Shown in pieces: positions 15,378-24,739 of a stretch of DNA of 64,000 bases. How positions within the stretch are numbered: position 1 is the stretch's first letter; each line of letters begins with the position of its first letter. Position numbers and translations under genes: made by a program. The notes under the pieces are model-generated. The model had not been told where the DNA came from and searched no databases. It saw nothing but the letters and a program-made list of their open reading frames with translations. The DNA lies in the NCBI GenBank assembly GCA_963727045.1, contig CAVSES010000002.1, forward strand, positions 806,001 through 870,000, given 5' to 3'. Origin of the DNA: Bog-1198 sp963727045 (GTDB lineage Bacteria; Pseudomonadota; Gammaproteobacteria; Steroidobacterales; Steroidobacteraceae).

Positions 15378-17347
15378 TTCAGGAACGCCTTGTACCGCGG
15401 ATTTCCTTCGAGATTCTTGAGCGGCAATTCGACTTTTATGTAGACCAAACCGGAGTCCTTCTGGGCATATGCGCGCTCCAGCCACTGCATGGCGGCATCC
15501 GACTCCTGGCGATAGGCATAAGCCACCGCTATCTCAAACGCATAACGGTCCGCATGCTCTTTGATGGCCCTCGCAAGAGCTGCATCCGAGTCAGCCTTCC
15601 TTCCGAGAGCGAAATAAGCGATGGCGAGACCCGCCTGCCGAGCTCCCTCCGTCGCCTCCTGCTGCATCGCCAACAGCGCGCCTTCACGGTCATCGCGCGC
15701 GAGCAAAATCGGTCCAAGGTACCAGTGCGCCCAGGGATAGGTCGGATGAATGTCCAACTCTCGACGAGCAGCCATCTCGGCCTCGGGAAGGTGATCGCGC
15801 CGCATCTGGACCAGCGTCAAAATATCGAAGCTGTTCGGATCCAGCGGATCTCGAGCGAGTGCACTCTTCACGTATGCCAACGCCTCCTCCCAGCGACCTT
15901 CTATCGCAGCAAGTCGCGCCTCACCGTTCGGCGCGACCGCGCTACCGGGAGCGAGCACCGCCACCTGCTTGAATTCTCGTTCGGCCGCCGCCCAATCCCA
16001 ATCGTAGACATAGTGGACCTTGCCCAGTACGTGGTGGGCGAGCACGTTCTTCGGGTCCAGCTTAAGCGCCTCCAATGCTTGGTGACGGGCTTCCTCGAAA
16101 GCATCACCGGGTGCCTGGAAGTTACCCGTGCCTAGCTTGTAATAGGTAAAGGCGAGATTGGCCGCGGCATCGGCGGAGGTCGGGTCGCGGTCGACGGTCT
16201 GTTTGAAAAGCGTGACCGCCTCTCCCAAGCCCTCCCCATCCCAGCGGTCGGCGGCGGCGCGCCCGCGCAATATAAGGTCGTATGTCTCCGGGCTGCCCAG
16301 CGTACTGCGTGATGGAAGATACCCAGAATCCACGGTGAGCTGCAATTCCCGCACCACGGCCGCGGCAATAGAGTCCTGCAGCTTGAGTACGTCCCCGATT
16401 GGCCGATCATACGTTTCCGACCACTCATGCGCGCCGCTGCGCGTGTTGATCAACTGCGCCGTGATTCGCACCTGATCGCCGGAACTTCGCACACTGCCTT
16501 CCAATACATAAGCCGCGTTAAGCTTTGCCCCGATCGACCGCAGATCCTCATTCTTGCCCTTGAACTGGAACGAGGATGTTCGCCCGATCACCGTGAGCCC
16601 CGGAATCTTTGCAAGCAGATCCAAAATCTCCTCGGCCATCCCGTCGCCGAAGTACTCCTGATCCTTCTTCTCGCTCATGTCAACAAAGGGCAGCACGGCG
16701 ATCGACTTATCGGAGATTGCCGCGACGGCGGGTGCCTGCGCATTTCCCTGCTTCGACGGCCAGTAGCGAACCACCACACCGACGACAATGGCGGCGGCGG
16801 CGAGGAAGACCGCAGTGGCGATCACACGTCGAATCGTCAAATAAGTGGGGGGTTTACGTTTCCGCTCGGCCGGATCGCGGGCGTCGGCCCCCAGCCTCGG
16901 ACTGACCCACGATGAGGGCGCCAGTCCTTGTCCTACCGCTTGCGTGAGCTTCGCCAATGCACCCGGCATCCCCAATGCCGCCACATCAATCCACTGTGAT
17001 TCGCTCAGGAAATACTCAAAGGACCGGGTCAGCGCCGTCGCATCGGTTCGCAGTGCAATGACTCGCCGGCGCTTGGACGCGGCCCGCTCGATTTCCCTTC
17101 CTACATGCGGAGAAGAGACCGCGTGCTCAGAAAGCACCAAAACGACCAACTTAGCTTCGTTGATCGCCCCGACGATTTCATCCGCATACTGCAACCCAGG
17201 GGTCACGTCTCGAGGCGCAATCCAACACTTGAGACCATTCTTCTCCAGTGTCCCCACGATCGCGTCTGCAACGGCTATATCCTGCGACGCATAACTCACG
17301 AACACGTCGCGCCCCGAGGTCGTCAGATTGGTGGCCTCCTCGGTCAT
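15356..17347 (-). CDS. TIR domain - membrane span - TolB/FlgO-like - TPR protein
   Basis: This 663-residue protein has a TIR domain (about 10-140: RDVFVSYASQDIAVADAIVG, CWIAPRDVTPG, LVVLVLSEHAVSSPHVGREI, with the Glu of REIERA at the position of the NAD-cleaving Glu), one membrane helix (about 170-195), a TolB-N/FlgO-like domain (about 205-330: SIAVLPFVDMSEKKDQEYFG, IGRTSSFQFKG) and a TPR region to the end (KNVLAHHVLGKVHYVYDWDW and similar). The TIR part is cytoplasmic if the N-terminus is inside. Such proteins are common in proteobacteria; whether the TIR domain is an NADase, a defence effector or a signalling adaptor is not known. Its start overlaps the stop of the paralogue upstream by ATGA. 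Confidence 0.88.
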   Translation of the reverse strand: MTEEATNLTTSGRDVFVSYASQDIAVADAIVGTLEKNGLKCWIAPRDVTPGLQYADEIVGAINEAKLVVLVLSEHAVSSPHVGREIERAASKRRRVIALRTDATALTRSFEYFLSESQWIDVAALGMPGALAKLTQAVGQGLAPSSWVSPRLGADARDPAERKRKPPTYLTIRRVIATAVFLAAAAIVVGVVVRYWPSKQGNAQAPAVAAISDKSIAVLPFVDMSEKKDQEYFGDGMAEEILDLLAKIPGLTVIGRTSSFQFKGKNEDLRSIGAKLNAAYVLEGSVRSSGDQVRITAQLINTRSGAHEWSETYDRPIGDVLKLQDSIAAAVVRELQLTVDSGYLPSRSTLGSPETYDLILRGRAAADRWDGEGLGEAVTLFKQTVDRDPTSADAAANLAFTYYKLGTGNFQAPGDAFEEARHQALEALKLDPKNVLAHHVLGKVHYVYDWDWAAAEREFKQVAVLAPGSAVAPNGEARLAAIEGRWEEALAYVKSALARDPLDPNSFDILTLVQMRRDHLPEAEMAARRELDIHPTYPWAHWYLGPILLARDDREGALLAMQQEATEGARQAGLAIAYFALGRKADSDAALARAIKEHADRYAFEIAVAYAYRQESDAAMQWLERAYAQKDSGLVYIKVELPLKNLEGNPRYKAFLKKMNLPE

Positions 17348-17365
17348 TCCGGCAAATTCATCTTC
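17344..17365. repeat. 22-bp direct repeat at TIR gene end, copy 2
   Basis: Identical to 15356-15377. Here it forms the 3' end of the shorter TIR gene, and includes the ATGA overlap with the start of the next gene. Confidence 0.9.
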
Positions 17366-18603
17366 AAGGTCTGCAGGAGGCCGATCGCTGCCGGTGCAAA
17401 TTCGGGATCGATGGCCAACGCTTTCTGAAACTGAGCGATGGCGGCTTCGCAGCCCTCCTGCGTGCTGCGGTCCGCCGATTGCTGGCCCCGCAAATAAGCA
17501 TCGAGGACCTCCGGCGATTTTACCGACGCACGCGGCACAGTGTTCACTTCAACGACAATCTGCAGCGCGCGCGCAAGCTCGGCGGCAATCGCATCCTGCA
17601 CTCGCAGCACGTCTATCACCTGCGAATCGAAGCGATTCGACCAAATCTGCGATCCCGTTCGTGCCTCGATCAGTTGCGCGGTGACTCGAACCCGATCCGC
17701 CTCCTTGCGCACGCCGCCTTCCAAGAAATAGGCCACCCCTAGCGCCGCAGCGGCACTGACGCGGTCCAGACTCTTGTCTTTGAACTGAAAGGACGATGTA
17801 CGACCCACGATCTTAAGACCCGGCACCAGGGCCAGGCGGTCGAGCACCTCTTCCGCGATCCCATCGGCGAAGTACTCCTGGTCATGTTTTTCACTGAGAT
17901 CGGCAAACGGCAGCACCGCTATCGACTTGTCCGAGATAGTGGCGGCGGCAGGTGCGGTCTCATGATTGGGGGGCCAGAAATGAATAGCCAGGGCACCGCC
18001 AACGACCAATACGATGACGGTCGCCGCGGCGGCAATCACCCGCTTCGCAACAATCGCAGTTCCGGCAGCGGGATTGAACGGGGCGTGGCTTAAGCCAACG
18101 CCACTCACTCCCGGATCCACCTGCGGTGTGTTTTCCAGCCCCGGTCTTAGCGCCTCAGCCAGCTTCGCCAACGCGGCCGGCATTCCCAGCCCCGGCACAT
18201 CGATCCACTGCGACTCCGAGAGAAAATATTCAAGCGCCGGTGTTAGGAGCGCCGCATCGATTCTGAGCGCAATGACCTGCTTGCGCTTGGAAGAGGCTTG
18301 CTCGACTTCCTTGCCGACGTGCAGAGACCCCACCGCACTCGCAGACAGCACCAGCACCAAGGCCTTCGCCTCGTTGATCGCACGAACGATGGCATCGGCG
18401 TATTGCGCGCCCGGCCTCACATCGCGCGGCGCCATCCAGCACAACACGCCTTGCGTTTCCAACGCCTGACAAACCTGCTGGGCGATTTCCGCATCGGGCG
18501 ATGCGTAGCTTAGGAATACGGTCCGGGAACCCACGGCAGCAGAGCCCCCCGGCGGTTCCGATGCCGCTTCCGAGGAATCCCCCATCCCCCTGTCCCCTGC
18601 CAT
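17344..18603 (-). CDS. TIR - membrane span - TolB/FlgO-like protein, TPR region lost
   Basis: The 419-residue paralogue of the next gene keeps the TIR domain (TVFLSYASPDAEIAQQVCQA, CWMAPRDVRPG, VLVLSASAVGSLHVGKEVEQ), the membrane helix and the TolB/FlgO-like domain (SIAVLPFADLSEKHDQEYFA, VGRTSSFQFKD). After one TPR-like helix pair (FQKALAIDPEFAPAAIGLL) it ends with the same five residues, MNLPE, as its neighbour, so roughly 240 residues of TPR appear deleted. The reading frame is intact and may be functional. Its first codons (from 18603) lie inside dispersed repeat copy B, so the start may be the ATG at 18585. It leads a coupled pair with the following gene. Confidence 0.85.
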   Translation of the reverse strand: MAGDRGMGDSSEAASEPPGGSAAVGSRTVFLSYASPDAEIAQQVCQALETQGVLCWMAPRDVRPGAQYADAIVRAINEAKALVLVLSASAVGSLHVGKEVEQASSKRKQVIALRIDAALLTPALEYFLSESQWIDVPGLGMPAALAKLAEALRPGLENTPQVDPGVSGVGLSHAPFNPAAGTAIVAKRVIAAAATVIVLVVGGALAIHFWPPNHETAPAAATISDKSIAVLPFADLSEKHDQEYFADGIAEEVLDRLALVPGLKIVGRTSSFQFKDKSLDRVSAAAALGVAYFLEGGVRKEADRVRVTAQLIEARTGSQIWSNRFDSQVIDVLRVQDAIAAELARALQIVVEVNTVPRASVKSPEVLDAYLRGQQSADRSTQEGCEAAIAQFQKALAIDPEFAPAAIGLLQTLKMNLPE

Positions 18604-18663
18604 CCCAAGCTCCCTTCTGCAGCTAGGGCAGTTTCCGGGAAGCTACCGTGCGAAGCAAGAGTT
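18574..18663 (-). repeat. Dispersed repeat, copy B
   Basis: About 72 of 90 bases match 3489-3578 in ungapped alignment. This copy overlaps the annotated 5' end of the first TIR gene and supplies its possible start codons and purine-rich leader. Confidence 0.7.
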
Positions 18664-18712
18664 CGGGGCGGGGGCCGCCCATGATTTAGCGACCACCGCC
18701 CCGGTATAGGGC

Positions 18713-19195
18713 TCAGGCTTGAGCCCGCTTCGACTCGCGGAACATTCCGGGCTTGTAGTCGCCGGGAACGGTGCGCAGCGCCACGTTGAAGCGATTCCAC
18801 GTATTGATCATTGCCACGGCGAGGGTGAGCGTTTTGATCTCTTCTTCCGAGAAGTGCGCACGCACGACTTCGAACACGGAGTCGGGAACGTGCGTTGCCG
18901 ACACGAGTGTCACGGCTTCGGTCCACTCAAGCGCCGCGCGCTCGCGGTCGCTGTAGAAGGGCGTTTCGCGCCAGGCCTCGAGACTGTACAGCCGCTGCTC
19001 GGTCTCCCCCGCGGCGCGTGCGTCCTTGCTGTGCATGTCGAGACAGTACGCGCAGCCATTGATCTGCGAAGCGCGCATCTCCACCAGATGCAGCAGCTTC
19101 TGGTCGAGGCCGCCGGCCTCGACCACAGACTGCACTGCAAGCAATGACTGAACGAGCTTCGGGTTCCCTCGCATCAGGTCGATTCGTGCCTTCAT
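18713..19195 (-). CDS. AhpD-like carboxymuconolactone decarboxylase-family protein
   Basis: The 160-residue protein has the alkylhydroperoxidase-core signature: LLHLVEMRASQINGCAYCLD followed by MHSKDARAAGE, with the CxxC pair and nearby His forming the peroxidatic centre. Helices around LTLAVAMINTWNRFNV complete the fold. Members reduce peroxides with partner thiols. A strong AAGGAG lies seven bases before ATG 19195. It is monocistronic. The 239 bases between it and the trehalase end hold no supported gene. Confidence 0.92.
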   Translation of the reverse strand: MKARIDLMRGNPKLVQSLLAVQSVVEAGGLDQKLLHLVEMRASQINGCAYCLDMHSKDARAAGETEQRLYSLEAWRETPFYSDRERAALEWTEAVTLVSATHVPDSVFEVVRAHFSEEEIKTLTLAVAMINTWNRFNVALRTVPGDYKPGMFRESKRAQA

Positions 19196-19434
19196 GAGTG
19201 CTCCTTTGGGATCTATTGAGTTTCACCAACAAGACGGAACGGCCCGCCGAAATGTGACAACTTCTCCGGATTCAGCGTGACGAATGCTGACATTGCGCTG
19301 CGTCGAGGGAAGTCGAGAGTTGCTTATCATCGTTGGCAATGTTCTGGAGGGAAAGTTCCAACGAGATGAACGAACTATCTGTTCAATCCGTTGCCGCGCG
19401 GCTGGCCAGTCCTACATGCATTGCGGCTCTGCGA

Positions 19435-20952
19435 TCACCTCTGTGACAGCCAGTCGAGAAACGCCCGGGCTACTCCATTCGTCCAGCCGAAGCCCGATTG
19501 GACCGGGTATTCTCCGCCGCGACCCGGCAATTGACGTTCGACATCGTATTTCTCGAACAGGCAGCCGAAATTCTCGTAATCTCTTCGCACCGTTGACGTC
19601 CATCGGCCGGCGATCGTGCGCCCGAGCTCAAGGTGCCCGTATCGAATGAAGCCCTTCACGGCAACCCACTGCAAAGGAGCCCACCCGTTGGGCATGTCCC
19701 ATTGTTGGCCCGTTCGAATCGTCGTCGTGCGCAGGCCTCCCGGCGCGAGCAGCTCGCGCTTCACCAAGTCGGCCATGGCCTCTGCCTGCCGTGCGAGTGC
19801 GACTCCCGTAACGAGGGGGAATAGCGCGGCCGCGTTGATCGAGGATGTCATTCTCCCCGTTGACCACAGGCAGTCTCCGAATCGCTGCTCCGTGTCGCTC
19901 CAGTTATACGTGTGCAGCGCCCGGCGCCGCCGCTGCGCGAGATGCTCGAAGCGAACGGCAATCCCGGTATTTCCCAATTCATGGGCTCGCCTCGCGACCG
20001 CTTCCTCGAGGCCCAGCATCAGACAATTCAAGTCGATCGGAACAATCGAGGAGGTGCGTGTAGAGCTCAAACCCTCGCCGTCGCCGCACCAACGGGACGA
20101 GAAGTCCCAACCGCTCTCGGCGGCCGCGCGCAGTTCGCGAAATACTTGGGATCCCTGCCGACCGTTTTGCTGTGCCGTGATCACGTCTTCGGCGTAGGAC
20201 TCGTCTCGAGGCCGATCCGATTCGTCCCAATATCGATTGAGGATAGAGCCATCCCGCATGCAGACGGCGCGGCGCGACGCCTCTGCGGGTTTGAGCGATT
20301 CGGAGCCCGCCATCCAAAACGAATGCTCTTTGAGCAGCGCCTCCATTCGCCGTTGGGCGGATTCCGAGCTAGGCGCTCGGGATACATCGAGCATAAGATG
20401 GTAGACCGGGGGTTGAGAACGCCCCAGATAGTAGGTTCTGGAACCGTTGGGAATGAACCCGAACCGTTCGATCAAGGAAGTACAGTTCTCGATCGTTGCT
20501 TCGACGAGATCTTCTCTTGAGTCCGCCCGCAACCCGAGCATCGTAAAGAAGGAGTCCCAATAGTAGAACTCTCGAAAGCGCCCTCCCGGCGCGACGTACG
20601 GAGCTTGGAGGGGCAACGCGGAAGAATAAGCCGATCGTGCTTGGCGCGGCCGCACCAAGCAATCCCAGGTCGCGCGGATATGATCGAGTAGGTCATCAGA
20701 CAAATCGCCGTGCCGATGATCGGACCGACAGGCAAAGTTTGGCGGAGGATCGAAATGTTCCGCAACAAACGCGGCAAGCGTGGCGTCATCATACGAAGCG
20801 AGCCGCCGATAGCGGCACATGATCTCCGCGGGATGAAAGCGCGGTTCCATGTCGACGAAGTATTTCCCGTCGGGGAACAGGCGCCGCATTTGCACTTCGT
20901 GCAGAAGCTCGCCGAACAGCTCGGCCGGCGATGGCAGCGGCGCGCCCGGCAT
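19435..20952 (-). CDS. treF: Cytoplasmic trehalase (GH37)
   Basis: The 505-residue enzyme has both trehalase signatures: PGGRFREFYYWDSFF and QWDMPNGWAPLQW. The candidate catalytic Asp is in AESGWDFSSRW and the Glu in GGEYPVQSGFGWTNGV. It hydrolyses alpha,alpha-trehalose to two glucose molecules by inversion. There is no signal peptide, so it resembles TreF rather than periplasmic TreA. The start at 20952 is supported by TGATG coupling with the end of the transporter gene (TGA 20954-20952). An upstream in-frame ATG at 21039 would lie within the transporter. It is the last gene of the receptor-transporter-trehalase operon controlled by LacI-type operators. Confidence 0.93.
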   Translation of the reverse strand: MPGAPLPSPAELFGELLHEVQMRRLFPDGKYFVDMEPRFHPAEIMCRYRRLASYDDATLAAFVAEHFDPPPNFACRSDHRHGDLSDDLLDHIRATWDCLVRPRQARSAYSSALPLQAPYVAPGGRFREFYYWDSFFTMLGLRADSREDLVEATIENCTSLIERFGFIPNGSRTYYLGRSQPPVYHLMLDVSRAPSSESAQRRMEALLKEHSFWMAGSESLKPAEASRRAVCMRDGSILNRYWDESDRPRDESYAEDVITAQQNGRQGSQVFRELRAAAESGWDFSSRWCGDGEGLSSTRTSSIVPIDLNCLMLGLEEAVARRAHELGNTGIAVRFEHLAQRRRRALHTYNWSDTEQRFGDCLWSTGRMTSSINAAALFPLVTGVALARQAEAMADLVKRELLAPGGLRTTTIRTGQQWDMPNGWAPLQWVAVKGFIRYGHLELGRTIAGRWTSTVRRDYENFGCLFEKYDVERQLPGRGGEYPVQSGFGWTNGVARAFLDWLSQR

Positions 20953-22292
20953 CAAGCGGCCAGGCAACTCGACTTGAATGCGCGGCGGCCGGTCAGAAGC
21001 AAGTACGCGGCCAGGCCGCACGCGAGTGCATCGACGCAAGCCAAGGAATTTCCCACGGAGGTGGGTCTACCGAATACCTGGTCGGTCACGATGGCGACGA
21101 CTAAAGGCCCCAGCGACAACGCCAGCATGTTCATCAACAAGAGGTGTAGCGCCATGATCTGCGCTCGCATTGCGCTCGGGGTCATCATCGGAAGGGCGGT
21201 ACCTGCCAACACCGTGGGCAGACCGAGCAGGGCGTAGAGGCCCACCCAGGCGCCCACCGCAACGCCGGGCACGCCGACCGTGGCGGCGAGGCCCGCCAGG
21301 CCGGCGAGCCCAAGGGCAAGCACCGTGCTGACGAGCAGCACGCCGTCGGACCGGCCGGCGCGGTGCAGCGCGTCGACCAGAAATCCACAGGGATAGGCCA
21401 GCAGGACCCCGCCGATGAGGGCGGCTGCCGCGGTCATGCGGCCCGCATTTTCCAGCGGCACCCCGTGTACTCGCGTCAAGACAGTGGGACCCCAGGCGGA
21501 TGTTGCGAATGCGCACAGCGCGAGGCACAACATCGCCCCGCTGACGGAGGCGTAGGCGCGCCAGTGGGTGACCAGCCAGGCCCGGATAGCCGCGAAGGAG
21601 CTATCCGCCGCCGTTCGCTGTTGGCGATGCGGCTCCTGCACCGTCAACAGCAACGCCGTCGTGGCGAGCCCCGTCAGGCCGCAGAGCAAGAACGCCAGTT
21701 GCCATCCTTCAAATCGGGACAAGGCAGGCAGCCGGATCACGAGGCCTGCGCGATGCGGGAGGATCCAGCTGCCCCCGAAAAGAGCGGCTGCTGCGCCGAC
21801 AGGGCCACCGATTCCGAAGGCGGCGACGGCGCTCGATAACCGATCTCGCGGAACTAGATCGGCAATCAGGGACAGCGCAGCGGGGAACAGGAACACCTCG
21901 CCGATGCCCATGAGTATTCGTGCGGTGAAGAGCTGGTCGAAATCGATGACGAAGGCGCAGCCGAGCGTCGCAAGCGACCAACCGCAGGCGCCCACGAGAA
22001 TGACGTTGCGCCGGCCTCGGCGATCCGCCCATCGCGCGGCGGGAATGCCCAGCAGCGCCGCAAAAATCGCGACCGCCAGACCCTGCAGAAGACTGAACTT
22101 GGTATCGGAGACGGCGAGACTCGTCTTGATCGGATCGATCAGAATATTGAGTATTTGAAAGCTCGCGATGGCCTCCGCATGACACAGCGCCAGCACGGCA
22201 ATCGGCCAGACCCACCGGCTTCCTGAAATCCTCTCTGCGGTCACTCGTTGGCTGTCCCTGGCGGGCCATGCGGCGTCGGCCACTGTGCCCAT
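20952..22292 (-). CDS. MFS transporter, probably sugar uptake
   Basis: The 446-residue protein has twelve predicted spans with MFS motif A (GIPAARWADRRGRRNVILVG) and a second charged loop (PCGFLVDALHRAGRSDG). It resembles spinster/anion-symporter-like carriers found in catabolic loci. It sits between a TonB receptor, whose stop lies two bases before its start, and trehalase, whose start it overlaps, so transport of trehalose or a trehalose derivative across the inner membrane is the likely role. ATG 22292 is chosen since earlier in-frame starts fall inside the receptor gene. Confidence 0.85.
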   Translation of the reverse strand: MGTVADAAWPARDSQRVTAERISGSRWVWPIAVLALCHAEAIASFQILNILIDPIKTSLAVSDTKFSLLQGLAVAIFAALLGIPAARWADRRGRRNVILVGACGWSLATLGCAFVIDFDQLFTARILMGIGEVFLFPAALSLIADLVPRDRLSSAVAAFGIGGPVGAAAALFGGSWILPHRAGLVIRLPALSRFEGWQLAFLLCGLTGLATTALLLTVQEPHRQQRTAADSSFAAIRAWLVTHWRAYASVSGAMLCLALCAFATSAWGPTVLTRVHGVPLENAGRMTAAAALIGGVLLAYPCGFLVDALHRAGRSDGVLLVSTVLALGLAGLAGLAATVGVPGVAVGAWVGLYALLGLPTVLAGTALPMMTPSAMRAQIMALHLLLMNMLALSLGPLVVAIVTDQVFGRPTSVGNSLACVDALACGLAAYLLLTGRRAFKSSCLAA

Positions 22293-22293
22293 C

Positions 22294-24627
22294 TTAGAAC
22301 TGGACCTTGAGCGTAACACCATACATTCGCGGCTCACCGTACACGGTGGTCGAGCTGCCAATGGTGGTGAAGAGATCCTCATTGGTCACCCGATAGGCTT
22401 TGTCCGCCAGATTGGTGACGAAGACCGATGCGCTCACACCGCTGCCATTAATCCTTTCCCAATCTGCGCGCAAACCCAGAAGCCCATACGAGGGAATGTA
22501 GCTGCCGGGCGTGACGGCCGAAAATCCGGCAAACACACGGTCTTGGTAGCTGAAGTTTCCACCGAGCCAAACATCGCCGATGGACGCAGGCAGCGGTAGA
22601 CGCGCCCTCGCGCCCGCACTCATCTTGTTCTTCGGGGCGTAGGCATACGGAAGATGGCTCAAATCCTCGCCGAGAGGCGTGATATAGCGGGTATAGAAGG
22701 CATCCATGTACGAATAGTTGAGCGTGAGTTCCGTGGAACTCGAGAGCTGCAGCGTGTTTTCCAGCTCCAAGCCCCGGATGCTGGCACGCGCCGCATTCTG
22801 CGTGACCGCCTCCTGTTCATTGTCGATCAGCTCGCTGGTGTTGACCTGAGCGTTGATGAACCAACTGTTGTACAACGCGAGGTTGGTGCGCCCATGCAGG
22901 GTGCCGAGCGACCATTCGGTCTTGATGCCGAGCTCCACGTCCCTGACCGTCTCGGGTTTGTACGAAAAGGCCGGGCTGCTAACGTCGCCCACGGTGGCGG
23001 CGACGATATTGAAGCCGCCGCTCTTGTAGCCCTGTCTCGAGACCACGTACACGAGCGTCGCAGGGCTCGCTTGATAGTCAAATCCCACCGTATACGAATC
23101 ACCCCCATGCTTCGCGGCCGCATACACGGAACAATTCGGATATTGCAAACCGCCGGCAATCGATAGACAGAAATCGCCCGGCGCAGGCGTGCGCGCAGTG
23201 CTCAAGGTCTGGCTATACCCTTCGTGCAAACGATCCCAGGTATAGCGGTAACCCGCCGTAAAGCTCAGGCCCTCGAGCAGCCGATTGAGCTTATAAGTGC
23301 CTTGACCGTAGAGACCGGTCGTGGTCCCGCCCAAGTCGGTGTCGGTGGTGTTGAAGAAGAAGGGAAGCAGCACCACTTGTTGGGTGAAGGACTGCTTGGC
23401 CGGATTGGGGCTGTTGTCCTTTTCGTAGTACACGCCCGTTTGCCAGTTGAGTGCCCCGGCCGCCGAATCACCCTGCAACTGCAGCTCCTCGGTCGTCGTG
23501 GTCGTGTCGACCTGCCAGGTTCCCGGCGCCGGTCCCAATGAGTCGAGCAAGACCAGCGTCGTGCCATCCTCGTCATCGTTACGTCGGACCCTCTGGCCCG
23601 AGTAGCTGAGAATATTTCTGAGGCGGATGTCATCGCTGAGTTTGATGGAGGTCTTGTTGATCAGGTTGAAGAAGATGCCCTGATCGAGCTCCGGCGTATC
23701 GAGTGCCGTGGCACGTACCCCGCGTGCCTGCTGCGCAGCCAAGTAGTTGAGGATCGATGGACCGGCGGCCGAGGTGGCCGGATTTGCCGCGATCAGTTCG
23801 GTGCCCGGCCCATGTTCTTTGACCGAGAGATAGTTGCCGATGAGATAGTCCTCGAGCGCGTCGTTGGGTTGAAACAGGAGACCGATGCGGGCCGCCCGAA
23901 AATGACGATTGTCGTAGTCCACCCCCGTATTGACGTCGCGGGTGTACCCCTCGCGGGACTCCATTTGCCCCGCCATGCGGATGCCCAGCTTGCCATCGAT
24001 GATGGGAAGGTTGATCGCTGCTTCAGCCTGCACACGGTCATAGTTGCCCGCCAACAATTGGCCGTAGCCGCCCACTTTTCCAAGATCGGGACGCTGCGGC
24101 TCGAACAAGACGGCGCCGCCCGTGGTGTTGCGGCCGAAGAGCGTCCCTTGCGGGCCTTTGAGCACGTCGACCGATTGCAGGTCGTAGTAAAGGCCCGGGC
24201 CCGACATCGGTACGGGCACTTCGGAAAGATATCCGACGACCGCAGGTCCGCCCCCGGCGCCCCCACCGGTATTAAGCCCCGATTCACTTTGGCCGCGGAT
24301 TGAAAAGAATTGCTGGGTACTGCCGTGGGAGTAGCCCGTCACATACGCCGAGGGGACGAGCTGTTGCAGGTCCGTGAGCGTATTGATGCCCTGCCGCTGC
24401 AGCGCTTCATTGTCGATGGCCGTTATCGCGATGGGTACCTGCTGCATGGACTCATCGCGGCGCCGCGCCGTCACGATGACTTCGTCCAAGGTCGAGCTCG
24501 GTGGAGCACTGAGCTGCTGGCCCCAGGCGCAGGGGGCCATGGGGCCCAGCAAACCGACAGTCACCCCGAAAAGCGCGATTGCGCCCCACGCCGGTATGCG
24601 CCCCGGTGCTTTATCGTGTCGATTCAT
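22294..24627 (-). CDS. TonB-dependent outer-membrane receptor
   Basis: The 777-residue protein has a signal peptide (hydrophobic IALFGVTVGLLGP, cleavage near AWG-Q), a TonB box-like DEVIVTARRRDE, a plug domain (FFSIRGQSE, VDVLKGPQGTLFGRNTTGG) and a 22-strand barrel ending in GVTLKVQF, the usual terminal strand with Phe. It imports a large or scarce substrate through the outer membrane using TonB energy. ATG 24627 has GGGAG five bases upstream. The gene leads the operon with the MFS carrier and trehalase; a LacI-type operator lies 90 bases upstream. A trehalose-containing substrate is inferred. Confidence 0.93.
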   Translation of the reverse strand: MNRHDKAPGRIPAWGAIALFGVTVGLLGPMAPCAWGQQLSAPPSSTLDEVIVTARRRDESMQQVPIAITAIDNEALQRQGINTLTDLQQLVPSAYVTGYSHGSTQQFFSIRGQSESGLNTGGGAGGGPAVVGYLSEVPVPMSGPGLYYDLQSVDVLKGPQGTLFGRNTTGGAVLFEPQRPDLGKVGGYGQLLAGNYDRVQAEAAINLPIIDGKLGIRMAGQMESREGYTRDVNTGVDYDNRHFRAARIGLLFQPNDALEDYLIGNYLSVKEHGPGTELIAANPATSAAGPSILNYLAAQQARGVRATALDTPELDQGIFFNLINKTSIKLSDDIRLRNILSYSGQRVRRNDDEDGTTLVLLDSLGPAPGTWQVDTTTTTEELQLQGDSAAGALNWQTGVYYEKDNSPNPAKQSFTQQVVLLPFFFNTTDTDLGGTTTGLYGQGTYKLNRLLEGLSFTAGYRYTWDRLHEGYSQTLSTARTPAPGDFCLSIAGGLQYPNCSVYAAAKHGGDSYTVGFDYQASPATLVYVVSRQGYKSGGFNIVAATVGDVSSPAFSYKPETVRDVELGIKTEWSLGTLHGRTNLALYNSWFINAQVNTSELIDNEQEAVTQNAARASIRGLELENTLQLSSSTELTLNYSYMDAFYTRYITPLGEDLSHLPYAYAPKNKMSAGARARLPLPASIGDVWLGGNFSYQDRVFAGFSAVTPGSYIPSYGLLGLRADWERINGSGVSASVFVTNLADKAYRVTNEDLFTTIGSSTTVYGEPRMYGVTLKVQF

Positions 24628-24716
24628 GAGAACTCCCATCAAAGCGTTCGTTGGTCACAGGCTCTGCGGCCGCTGTTTCGATTGCTGGCCGGTAGTCTAT
24701 CGCTCGTAACCAGAAA

Positions 24717-24732
24717 ATGCAACGCGTTGCAT
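24717..24732. promoter_or_regulatory. LacI-type operator 1 (TonB receptor operon)
   Basis: ATGCAACGCGTTGCAT is a perfect palindrome with seven-base arms and a central GC; it extends to AAATGCAACGCGTTGCATTT. It lies 90 bases upstream of the receptor start, and its arms are identical to those at 24873 and 27017. Confidence 0.88.
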
Positions 24733-24739
24733 TTATGGC

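Noticed and set aside
18510..18926. Minus-strand frame of 138 residues containing a GWGIP-type peptide
   Set aside because: It overlaps the AhpD-like gene and the dispersed repeat; the peptide is the translation of the repeat and not a protein family.
21363..22158. Plus-strand frames opposite the MFS transporter
   Set aside because: Same reason: the minus strand encodes a full transporter with motif A and clear membrane spans.
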